Origin: Candidatus Kuenenia stuttgartensis
GTDB taxonomy: Bacteria > Planctomycetota > Phycisphaerae > Phycisphaerales > SM1A02
Reading direction: 5' to 3'
DNA: 45,626 nt
NCBI GenBank assembly: GCA_945902075.1
Contig: CAMDMA010000028.1
Coordinates: forward strand, 1 to 45,626
Under the pieces are notes generated by a model. The model was not told the DNA's origin. It searched no databases and saw only the letters and a program-made list of their open reading frames with translations. How positions within the stretch are numbered: position 1 is the stretch's first letter; every line of letters starts with the position of its first letter. Below are positions 24,502 through 32,142 of this stretch, piece after piece. Both the position numbers and the translations under genes were made by a program.

Positions 24502-25649
24502 GCGAACCAATTCGACTTGGGATGCACGATCCGAATCGTGGCGAATGGAGCGAGATTCAGCAGACGCTGCGTGCGTCGCATGGTGAGCTTCACAAGATTG
24601 AGGAGCGCGTCGAGCAACTCGTTGCAGACATCGTTGCTCGGCCATTTGGTGTCGCGTTTTCCTCAACCGGCGCAGCCATCGAGGCGACGCTCGAAGCACT
24701 CGGCGCGACAAGTGGGACGGAGATTGTGGTGCCAGCACTCGCCCCCGCAGTGCTTGCGTCCGCTGCGTCACGGGTCGGCACGCGCGCGCTCTACGCCGAT
24801 GTCGATCCAAAGTCGATGACCCTCCGCGCGCACCACGCTTCCGCACGCGTGACGACCGCGACCCGCGCCATCGTCGGAGTGGCCCTCCACGGCCAGCCGG
24901 CTGGCCTCGATGAACTGGCCGCCGTCGCATCCCGCAACGAGATCCCGCTGCTTGAGATCATTGCCGGCGGAATGGGCGGACGCATCGGGCGCGATCCCGT
25001 TGGCCGCTTTGGTCGCGTGGCGGTGATCTCACTTGGCGAACGCGACTCCACCATCGGTTCGGGTGGTGCTGTCTGTGTCACCAACGACGACAGTCTTGCG
25101 AGCACACTTCGACTTCTCCGAAACGGCGGCGCGCTCGACCCACGCAGTGACTGGGAGAAGCTCGGCGGAATTCGACGCATCGACCGCATCGGCCTCGATG
25201 GCCGAATGAACGCCATGCAAGCCGCGCTCGCAACGGTGCGACTCTCTCGCTTTGAGCAAACTTGCAACGAACTCGAGGAGATTTTCCACGGGTACCTTCG
25301 ACGCCTCGCGTTGCATCCGGAGCTCGTCCTACCCGCCCCTTGCGCTGATGGAACAGTTCGTTGGTCACACTTTGCCGTGCGGCTTTCGGAGCGTTACTCT
25401 CGCGACGACCGCGACTCGATCATCCAAGGCATGCTCCGACATGACATCGCCGCGACGAGCGTTGCCCACGTTCTTCCGCACGAGCCCGCCTTTGCCTGTG
25501 GTCACAAACTCGGTGATTTTCCAGTCGCTGAGCGCGCATCGGATCGCCTGATCGCACTGCCATTCTCAACAGACATCGGCGATCGCGAAATCGACCTCAT
25601 CTGCCAAACGCTTCAGGTCATGATTGAGCGGCAATCGATTCTCCGCTGA
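24498..25649 (+). CDS. DegT/DnrJ/EryC1-fold protein lacking the PLP-binding residues
   Basis: The 383-residue product has the full outline of a DegT/DnrJ/EryC1/StrS sugar aminotransferase: AFSSTGAAIEATLEALG (S-G-T-x-A region), ADVDPKSMTL, a VALHGQPAGLDELAAVA strand, LRNGGALD and GLDGRMNAMQAALATVRLS near the dimer interface. Key cofactor residues are gone. The family E-D-x-A-Q/H segment that contacts the PLP ring reads E153-I-I-A-G, so the Asp is Ile154. The Schiff-base Lys of S-F-x-x-x-K is replaced by Arg182 in SLGERDSTIGSGGA. Enzymes of the ColD type also lack the Lys but keep the Asp. The protein is therefore probably not a PLP transaminase. It is coupled to the secreted HEAT gene; the two could act together, though it has no signal peptide itself. 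Confidence 0.82.
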   Translation: MSEPIRLGMHDPNRGEWSEIQQTLRASHGELHKIEERVEQLVADIVARPFGVAFSSTGAAIEATLEALGATSGTEIVVPALAPAVLASAASRVGTRALYADVDPKSMTLRAHHASARVTTATRAIVGVALHGQPAGLDELAAVASRNEIPLLEIIAGGMGGRIGRDPVGRFGRVAVISLGERDSTIGSGGAVCVTNDDSLASTLRLLRNGGALDPRSDWEKLGGIRRIDRIGLDGRMNAMQAALATVRLSRFEQTCNELEEIFHGYLRRLALHPELVLPAPCADGTVRWSHFAVRLSERYSRDDRDSIIQGMLRHDIAATSVAHVLPHEPAFACGHKLGDFPVAERASDRLIALPFSTDIGDREIDLICQTLQVMIERQSILR

Positions 25650-25657
25650 GCGTGCGA

Positions 25658-27220
25658 TCACTCCCACTCGATCGTGGCCGGTGGCTTCGACGAAATGTCG
25701 TAGACCACGCGATTGACGCCCTTCACCTCATTGATGATGCGGTTCGAGATTGTGGCAAGGACGTCATACGGAATGCGCGACCAATCTGCGGACATGAAAT
25801 CCTGTGTATCGACTGATCGAATCGCAACCACAGAGTCGTAGGTTCGGCCGTCACCCATGACACCGACCGACTTCACCGGAAGCAGAACGGCAAAAACTTG
25901 GCTCGTCGATCGATAGAGATTTGCAGAAACAATCTCTTCGAGCAGAATTCGATCACACTCGCGTAGCACATCAAGTTTCTCAACCGTGATGTCGCCGATC
26001 AGCCGAACGGCAAGGCCGGGGCCTGGAAACGGATGACGCCACACCATTTGTTGCGGCAAGCCAAGCACTTCACCAAGCGCGCGGACCTCGTCTTTGAAGA
26101 GGAGCCTCATCGGCTCAATCAACTCAAACCCGAGTTGCTCGGGAAGCCCGCCAACATTGTGATGCAGTTTGATGTTCGCACTCGTACCCGCGTGTCCATG
26201 CCCGGACTCGATGACGTCGGGATAGAGCGTCCCCTGCGCCAAGAACTTGACCTCGCCGGGAATCGACTTCGCAGACTCCTTAAACACTTCGATGAAGCGA
26301 TGTCCGATCCGACGGCGCTTTTCCTGCGGCTCGACGATGCCTTCGAGATCACCGAGAAACTCGCGACTTGCATCGACGACACGAAGGTCAATATCGAAGT
26401 GGTCGCGAAACGTCGAGTCGACAAGGTCGCGCTCATTCTTCCGGAGTAGACCGTTGTCGACAAAGATGCAGACAAGTTGCCGACCGATCGCCTTCGCAAG
26501 CAACGCCGCGACGACTGAGCTATCGACTCCGCCTGACAGGCCGCAGATCACCTTCGCCGTCCCGACGCGCGCGCGAATTCGAGCGCATTCCGCATCGACG
26601 AAATCCGCCATCTTCCAGGAACCTGCGCAGCCGCAAGCCTTGAAGAGAAAGTTGGCCAACATGTCGCCACCTTGGGGGGTGTGCGTGACCTCCGGATGAA
26701 ACTGCACACCGTAGAAGCGGCGCGCGCTGTCGCGAACCGCTGCGCATGGACAGGTCGCGGTGCTTGCGATCACCTCGAAACCAGCGGGCGTCTTCGTCAC
26801 CTGGTCGCCGTGGCTCATCCACACGGTGGCGTGCGCATCGACGCCGGCGAAAAGTTCGCTTCCCTCTCGGACATCGATCTTCGCTCGTCCGTATTCGCGA
26901 TGCGCCGCCGACTGCACGGTTCCGCCGAGCAAATGGCTCATCAGTTGCATTCCGTAGCAAATACCGAAGACCGGAATGCCCAGCGCAAAGAGGGCTGGAT
27001 CACAGGTCGGCGCACCCGGCTCGAACACACTCGCCGGACCACCTGAAAGGATGATGCCTTTGGGCGCGATGCGCCGGACCTCCTCCACGCCGATATTCGG
27101 CGAGACGAGCAGGCTAAAGACGCCCGACTCGCGAACGCGACGCGCGATCAGTTGCGCCGTCTGGCTGCCAAAGTCGAGGATGAGGACCGTTTCGGTACCG
27201 GGCGGTGGAATCTCAATCAT
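25658..27220 (-). CDS. guaA: GMP synthase (glutamine-hydrolysing)
   Basis: This 520-residue cytosolic enzyme converts XMP to GMP using ATP and glutamine. The N-terminal class I glutamine amidotransferase carries the nucleophile motif [15 protein letters not shown] and the His-Glu pair in QFHPEVTH. The ATP-pyrophosphatase domain has the P-loop [18 protein letters not shown]. The C-terminal dimerisation domain ends in the conserved KPPATIEWE. Length is normal. The ATG at 27220 precedes [19 protein letters not shown]. It is convergent with the DegT-like gene, 8 bp apart. Confidence 0.97.
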   Translation of the reverse strand: MIEIPPPGTETVLILDFGSQTAQLIARRVRESGVFSLLVSPNIGVEEVRRIAPKGIILSGGPASVFEPGAPTCDPALFALGIPVFGICYGMQLMSHLLGGTVQSAAHREYGRAKIDVREGSELFAGVDAHATVWMSHGDQVTKTPAGFEVIASTATCPCAAVRDSARRFYGVQFHPEVTHTPQGGDMLANFLFKACGCAGSWKMADFVDAECARIRARVGTAKVICGLSGGVDSSVVAALLAKAIGRQLVCIFVDNGLLRKNERDLVDSTFRDHFDIDLRVVDASREFLGDLEGIVEPQEKRRRIGHRFIEVFKESAKSIPGEVKFLAQGTLYPDVIESGHGHAGTSANIKLHHNVGGLPEQLGFELIEPMRLLFKDEVRALGEVLGLPQQMVWRHPFPGPGLAVRLIGDITVEKLDVLRECDRILLEEIVSANLYRSTSQVFAVLLPVKSVGVMGDGRTYDSVVAIRSVDTQDFMSADWSRIPYDVLATISNRIINEVKGVNRVVYDISSKPPATIEWE

Positions 27221-27334
27221 GGGGAGGGGGCGAAATGTAACACCCGCGGCGGCCGCTGAGGCTGTCCTGGTCGCGATGGAGGCAACGCAGGGCAGCGGTA
27301 CGCGCAATTGCCGCCGCTTTTCCCAATCTGGCGG

Positions 27335-28045
27335 TCATGCGACCCGTGAAATCGGCCCGTCATCTGGCATCACCCGCGGGATGGGCGAACCTCGTCCGTG
27401 GAGTCCAGGTTCGTCGATGACTTCGGAACTTCCGCTGAAACCGAGCGCCCCGCGCAACTGCCTCGACGCAGCGTCGCGCGCGATTGGGCCCTTTCGAGCG
27501 CTGTCGGAAGCCTCGCGGTCGGTCGCCGCATCGATGGACAGCGGGTCCACGGCGGGAGCAAGCGCGGCGGCGAGGGCGACATCTTCGATCCATCGCCAAC
27601 AGATCAACGCGCTTGCGATCACGATGAGTACGGGGACGAGGATGTGGAGGATCGACGCGCTGTTCGTCGCAAGCACCGCACCCATATCTTCACGCGCAAA
27701 CGCGATCGATCCAAAGATGGCAAGTGATGCCGTAGCTGCGCCCGCACGCGGCGAGCAACCACGGACGATGACGAAAAAGGAGCCGAGGGCAAGTGCAGCG
27801 AGCGCCGAACCGGCGAGCAGCGAGACTGACACCAATCCGTCCGCAAGGACTCCCGACATCTCGCCGATGCGCGCGATCAATGGCACTCCCGCTTCCGTTG
27901 CGCCGGTCGTCGGTGGCGTCACCTCGCCACTTGCAAGCGCGCACGACACTTCGATGGCGCGCGCGAGCGGCGCAGCACACCAGATGACACCGGCGCAGAC
28001 GATTCCGCGCGTGAGGCCTCGAGCGAGTCCATCAAGTGGAGACAT
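27335..28045 (-). CDS. Hypothetical membrane protein
   Basis: The 236-residue product (from ATG 28045; ATG 28117 is an alternative) has a hydrophobic N-terminal segment (IVCAGVIWCAAPLA) that may be a signal anchor. It has two or three further membrane helices, around SALAALALGSFFVIVRG, ASLAIFGSIAF and VLIVIASALICWRWI. A polar, probably cytoplasmic tail of about 70 residues follows, rich in Ala, Ser and charged residues. I recognise no family. It sits between guaA and the phosphoesterase on the same strand; gaps of 114 and 158 bp do not argue for an operon. Confidence 0.6.
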   Translation of the reverse strand: MSPLDGLARGLTRGIVCAGVIWCAAPLARAIEVSCALASGEVTPPTTGATEAGVPLIARIGEMSGVLADGLVSVSLLAGSALAALALGSFFVIVRGCSPRAGAATASLAIFGSIAFAREDMGAVLATNSASILHILVPVLIVIASALICWRWIEDVALAAALAPAVDPLSIDAATDREASDSARKGPIARDAASRQLRGALGFSGSSEVIDEPGLHGRGSPIPRVMPDDGPISRVA

Positions 28046-28203
28046 GGAGATTCGGTCGACGCGATTGGGAACGATGTTTCGAACTTCGAACGGCACGATT
28101 GGATTCCCCCGCTGCAATCGCTGCGTATGAGGATTATGCGATCTGCGCCAACTCTACCGCGCAAGAGCCGCCGGAATGCCGGTTCGATCGCGCCGTGATC
28201 GCA

Positions 28204-29004
28204 TCACGCACCGATCGCGAGGCGTTCGCCGAGAATCCCCGGAAGGCCGGCGGCGATCGTGCGACGCATGGCCTCCTCAACGTCGTACGCAACCCGCTGA
28301 AACTCTGCCACAGAACGATCAAGATCGAGAATCGCGTAACTCGCGCGCGGATCTCTATCGCGCGGCTGTCCGACCGATCCAGGATTGATGATCGCGCGGC
28401 CATCACGAGGCAAAATGACGGACTCTACGGCAGAGGTCTGCAGACTTCCGTCGTCCATCCCGGGTGCTGGCGTAACGACGGAGATGTCCTCAAGATGAGG
28501 CCGCGTCGCACCTCGCGCCGTCGTCGTGAAACACGCGGGAACATGCGTATGTCCAACGAGGCAGATCGACTCACCAAGCCAGAAAAACGCATCAGCAGCA
28601 TCTTTCACGGTCCGGAGATAATTCATGCCGTGCTCGCTTGGGATCGGTGAGTCGTGGACTGCCAAGAGGAGCCCCGCCACAGAAAAGCTCGCAGGGAGAT
28701 CGGTCAGAAACTGCTTGTCTGCAGCACTGAGAACTCGCCGTGCATAGGCGATCCCCGCGCGAGCGGCTGGATTCCAACCTTTCGAAAGTTCGCCCGCAAG
28801 CACACCGTCCTCATGATTCCCGCGAATGGCAAGCCGACACGAACTTCGAACCATTTGGACACACTCGGAAGGCTCTGGGCCGTACCCCACAATATCGCCA
28901 AGGCACAGCACCGCGTCGATATCGCGTCGATCGATATCACGCAGCACTTCCTCAAATGCCACCCGATTCCCGTGAATGTCCGAAATGATCGCCAATCGTG
29001 CCAT
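28204..29004 (-). CDS. Calcineurin-like metallophosphoesterase
   Basis: All metal-ligand motifs of the calcineurin-like phosphoesterase family are present in 266 residues: ISDIHGN, LGDIVGYGP, RGNHED, HD near LLLAVHDSPI, and GHTHVP. The arrangement and the DIVGYGPEP signature fit the MJ0936/YfcE-like group that includes phosphodiesterases and diadenosine tetraphosphatase-like proteins. It is cytosolic, with no signal peptide. The ATG at 29004 fits the MARLAIISD start of the first beta strand. The substrate is unknown. Confidence 0.88.
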   Translation of the reverse strand: MARLAIISDIHGNRVAFEEVLRDIDRRDIDAVLCLGDIVGYGPEPSECVQMVRSSCRLAIRGNHEDGVLAGELSKGWNPAARAGIAYARRVLSAADKQFLTDLPASFSVAGLLLAVHDSPIPSEHGMNYLRTVKDAADAFFWLGESICLVGHTHVPACFTTTARGATRPHLEDISVVTPAPGMDDGSLQTSAVESVILPRDGRAIINPGSVGQPRDRDPRASYAILDLDRSVAEFQRVAYDVEEAMRRTIAAGLPGILGERLAIGA

Positions 29005-29360
29005 GGAACTCTTGCCTCCTCGAAATTCGAACAATGCCTACCGGTCCAGAAAGACACTGGCCTTCTGGATTGCCTTCAACTCCGGCCTCAATGCCTCGCC
29101 GCCACGCGACAGTTACTACGGAACACGAGTTGCTTATTGACTCATTTGGTCATCCGTGCTGTGATCGGGGCTTTACGTTGTTGAAAGGACGGACACCCAC
29201 CATCCATTTCAGCGACCTCTCGATCCACCTGAAGAACCATTTCCGCGCGCATCGAAATCAAACCCGTCCTGCGTAATTGCTTCTGTCCACACAACCCTGC
29301 TAGGCCGCCCCAAATCCCCCCTCGGCTCCGCGTAGACAACCGAGCCGCTCAAGCACCAAC
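29005..29360. other. 356-bp intergenic region with nothing recognisable
   Basis: Between the phosphoesterase start and the dprA stop there is no RNA gene, terminator or repeat that I can see. A plus-strand frame (28998-29276) exists but has weak codon bias and no family. Confidence 0.5.
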
Positions 29361-30677
29361 TCAGCACACCACTTGGAACGCACCATCGACCGTTCGCTCA
29401 ATCATGCCGCCGACCTCCAGTTCAAGCGTTGCAACGGCGATGCGCTGAATCGGCCACTCCAATGTCTGCTCAAGCTCATCAAGCCCGGCGCGCGTCGCGA
29501 GGCCGATCTCGGCAAAGACCCGTTCCGCATCCGGTGACCGTGGCCGCACCACGCCTCCTGCCGGCGCCGCGGAGGCTCGAATCTCAGAGCTACCGTTGCC
29601 ACTGCGTGCGCCCCGTTTGTTTGGATGTGCCTTGCGCAGTTCGCGCCCTCCACCATCGGATGCACGCGACATCCGACGCACATTCTCGCTCGCGCCGACG
29701 GCGATCGTGCGTGCCTCGTCGAGCATCTCGCAAACATCGTCGGTCGTCGTAATCAATCGTGCCCATCCCTCGCGAATCGCACGATGGCAACCTTCACTGA
29801 GAGCGCTATCAATCGGCCCGGGAACACACCCCACATCGCGCGAAAGATCGTCGACCGCAATGCGGGCCGTCAGCAACGCGCCGGAGCGCTGCGCTGCCTC
29901 GACAACGAGTACGACAAGCGAGATTCCGGCAACGATGCGGTTGCGCCGAGGAAAGAGTTCCGCGCGGGGAAGCACATCAGCGGACTGCTCCGTAATCACC
30001 GCACCTCCGCCCTCGACGATCGCATCGAACAATGATGCGTGTTCTGGCGGATAGGGGTGATGGAGCCCGGCAGCGAGCACTGCGATCGTACGACCACGAG
30101 ACCGAAGCGCAGCCCGGTGCGCCTCGGAGTCGATCCCGCGCGCGCCGCCGGAAACAACGGTCACTCCGCGCGACGCAAGGTCGGCAGCAATCCGCCCAGC
30201 CTGCAGCCGACCATAGGAAGTGGCACGACGCGATCCAACGATCGCGACGGCTGGCTCAGGCGCCGCCGCCAATGCACCGCGCACAAACAAAATGGCTGGC
30301 GGATCCGGTGCGGCGCGGAGGAGATGTGGGTACTCCTCGTCGTGGACACCGAGGATGCGCGCACCCGCGCGGGCTGCAGCGTCGCGGTCGCGCTCTGGCG
30401 TCGCACGGCGCGCATCGGCCAAAATCCGGGCTGCTTCACCGGGGGCGACCCGCAAGGCCTCCGCGAATACAGCCGCATCGGCCTCAAGCGCCGCCGCCAC
30501 ACCACCAAACGCATCACGCAACTTCGCGACCCGCGCCGGCCCCACGCCGCCCACTGCGAGAAACCGGAGCACCGCGTCGGTCTCACTGGTTGTGGCGCAA
30601 CAGTCCGCACAAATCGTGTGCTCTGAAGGATGCGCGCGTGCCGTTGGCTCGAAGGAAGCGGATGGGAAATGGTTCAC
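29361..30677 (-). CDS. dprA: DNA-processing protein DprA
   Basis: DprA loads RecA onto incoming single-stranded DNA during natural transformation. The central Rossmann-like domain shows AVAIVGSRRATSYGRLQAG, VVSGGARGIDSEAHRAAL, AVLAAGLHHPYPPEH and FPRRNRIVAGIS. A C-terminal winged-helix (DML1-like) domain, RVFAEIGLATRAGLDELEQT, is preceded by an Arg/Gly/Ser-rich linker. The N-terminal helix-hairpin-helix-like segment is VGGVGPARVAKL. No ATG suits the start; a GTG at 30677 (VNHFPSASF) gives 438 residues. An ATG at 30809 would overlap the upstream gene and add non-homologous sequence. No other competence gene lies in the window. Confidence 0.92.
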   Translation of the reverse strand: MNHFPSASFEPTARAHPSEHTICADCCATTSETDAVLRFLAVGGVGPARVAKLRDAFGGVAAALEADAAVFAEALRVAPGEAARILADARRATPERDRDAAARAGARILGVHDEEYPHLLRAAPDPPAILFVRGALAAAPEPAVAIVGSRRATSYGRLQAGRIAADLASRGVTVVSGGARGIDSEAHRAALRSRGRTIAVLAAGLHHPYPPEHASLFDAIVEGGGAVITEQSADVLPRAELFPRRNRIVAGISLVVLVVEAAQRSGALLTARIAVDDLSRDVGCVPGPIDSALSEGCHRAIREGWARLITTTDDVCEMLDEARTIAVGASENVRRMSRASDGGGRELRKAHPNKRGARSGNGSSEIRASAAPAGGVVRPRSPDAERVFAEIGLATRAGLDELEQTLEWPIQRIAVATLELEVGGMIERTVDGAFQVVC

Positions 30678-30775
30678 GCGTCGCAAACTAGCGCGCAAAA
30701 AACCGTGATCTGATGACCACACCTGTTCCCCGACATTTTCTGAAAAGTTTCGATTTCCGCCACCGCGAGGGAGAT

Positions 30776-31900
30776 TCAGAAGGCGCGAGGATCGCGGGTA
30801 TCGATCCATTGCGCGTCGTCGAGGCCATGAAAGAGACTAAGCGTGTCAAGTGCGCGGTCATAGGCATCGGGCCGTGCCGCGGATATCTCGACCTCCTGCT
30901 CCCCAACACACGACTCCGTCCGGGCAGCGACGGAAGTGGCCTCATCCTCGTCCACATCGTCTTCGGTCACATCGTCCTCGGTCACATCGTCCTCGGTCAC
31001 TTCCTGTTCGACCACGATGTCTTCGACTACGACGTCTTCCACCACGACGTCTTCCACCACGACGTCTTCAACTACGACGTCTTCCACCACGACGTCTTCA
31101 ACCACGACGTCTTCGACTACGACGTCTTCCAGCACGTCGTTCTCAAACACGAAATCCGCCTCGACTGCCTCAGTAACCGCGACGCCACTTGCCAAGTGCT
31201 CAGCGCTCGATGCGTCAAAATCGATTGAATCAATAAGCGCAATTGGCAGAACAGCATTGCTGCGAATCACCTCAGGCGACGCGTCCGATGGATGAGCTCC
31301 GGCGATCGCTCCGCGAGCTGTTCGCGCAAGATCAAACTTGCGTTCCGGGCGACTTCGCACACGGTCACCCTCGGTCGTCGGACCGAACACAAGCCCGAGG
31401 AAAATCAAAAAGACGCCACTCGCCAATACCCACAGCCGCCGGGGGCCCGTCGCAAGCCGCGAGAGGAGCGTGTCGGGATACGGGGACACGACCGGAACCT
31501 CAAGCGGTTCCGATGCATCAATCCAACTCGACACTGTCTCGTTCATGGACGGCAGCATGAGGTACGGACGCTCGTCGACCGCCATGCGGTTGAGCTGGCT
31601 CGCCGCGAGGCGGCGAACAAGTTGCGTCTCGCCTTCGTCGATCGCCTCCACGAATCCCTCGTACGCGGCAAGCCTTCGCTCTGAATGTTCAAGTAAAGCG
31701 CGATGAACCTCGAGCGAACCGCGGAGTTCATGCAGATCACGCTGCGCGGGAATGAGCACGCCAGCAACGATGAGACCGATGCCAGTGACGACGAAGGGCC
31801 AGCCCGGATCGAACTGAAACAGCGAACGCCGCGGATGCTGCGGGCTCTGCTTGCTTGCGAGGTTCCCCGCTGTTTCGATCGTGGTTTCAGAGCTCTCCAT
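30776..31900 (-). CDS. Two-TM hypothetical protein with (VVVED)n repeat tail
   Basis: Of 374 residues, an N-terminal cytoplasmic stretch is followed by TM1 (about 34-50, WPFVVTGIGLIVAGVLI). A charged helical segment with coiled-coil character (55-110) then leads to TM2 (156-173, LWVLASGVFLIFLGLVF). The long C-terminal part contains an acidic, hydrophobic repeat of the pentapeptide EDVVV (residues ~257-298) and then T-E-D-D-V units (301-318). Alternating Val and acidic residues suggest an extended beta or fibre-like, strongly negative tail. No family is recognised. It lies upstream of dprA and divergent from the chemotaxis operon. The antisense frame over the repeat is also open, but lacks membrane helices and balanced composition. 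Confidence 0.65.
   Translation of the reverse strand: MESSETTIETAGNLASKQSPQHPRRSLFQFDPGWPFVVTGIGLIVAGVLIPAQRDLHELRGSLEVHRALLEHSERRLAAYEGFVEAIDEGETQLVRRLAASQLNRMAVDERPYLMLPSMNETVSSWIDASEPLEVPVVSPYPDTLLSRLATGPRRLWVLASGVFLIFLGLVFGPTTEGDRVRSRPERKFDLARTARGAIAGAHPSDASPEVIRSNAVLPIALIDSIDFDASSAEHLASGVAVTEAVEADFVFENDVLEDVVVEDVVVEDVVVEDVVVEDVVVEDVVVEDVVVEDIVVEQEVTEDDVTEDDVTEDDVDEDEATSVAARTESCVGEQEVEISAARPDAYDRALDTLSLFHGLDDAQWIDTRDPRAF
30947..31137. repeat. 15-bp tandem repeats encoding (VVVED)n and (TEDDV)n
   Basis: From 31004 to 31137 a 15-bp unit (on plus CGACGTCTTCCACCA with variants at two positions) repeats about nine times. From 30947 to 31000 a related 15-bp unit (CGTCCTCGGTCACAT) repeats about three times. 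Period 15 preserves the reading frame, giving pentapeptide repeats. The array should be prone to length change. Confidence 0.9.
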
Positions 31901-32142
31901 GCGGCGTCGTTATCGACGCAATGTACGCAGTTCCTGCAGTTTCGTGTGGCCTGCGCGGACACGCCAGACCTGCCGCGCGACAACTCCGCCTCATTGGGCA
32001 ACTTCCCCAATCGAAGTGCATCGCTCGCCGATCCGCGTCCTCGCCTTCATTCACGCCAACCTGCCGCCGATTGCTGTCCTGCACTCCATCCTGGTGTGCC
32101 CGCATCTGCGGTTCGCGAGTCGTCCAACGGAAGGTCTCACCG

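Noticed and set aside
26976-28130. 384-residue plus-strand frame
   Set aside because: Antisense of guaA start and the membrane protein; Ser/Arg/Pro-rich and without a domain.
28998-29276. 92-residue plus-strand frame in the gap before dprA
   Set aside because: Third-position G+C is low for this genome and no family is visible; left as non-coding, though a short orphan gene cannot be fully excluded.
30947-31137. Tandem repeats as a CRISPR array
   Set aside because: The units are 15 bp, head to tail with no spacers, and in frame with a protein repeat; no cas genes nearby.
30713-31228. Plus-strand frame rich in DVFHH repeats
   Set aside because: It is the antisense of the (VVVED)n tract; no start region, membrane segment or family, and the minus-strand gene has balanced domains.
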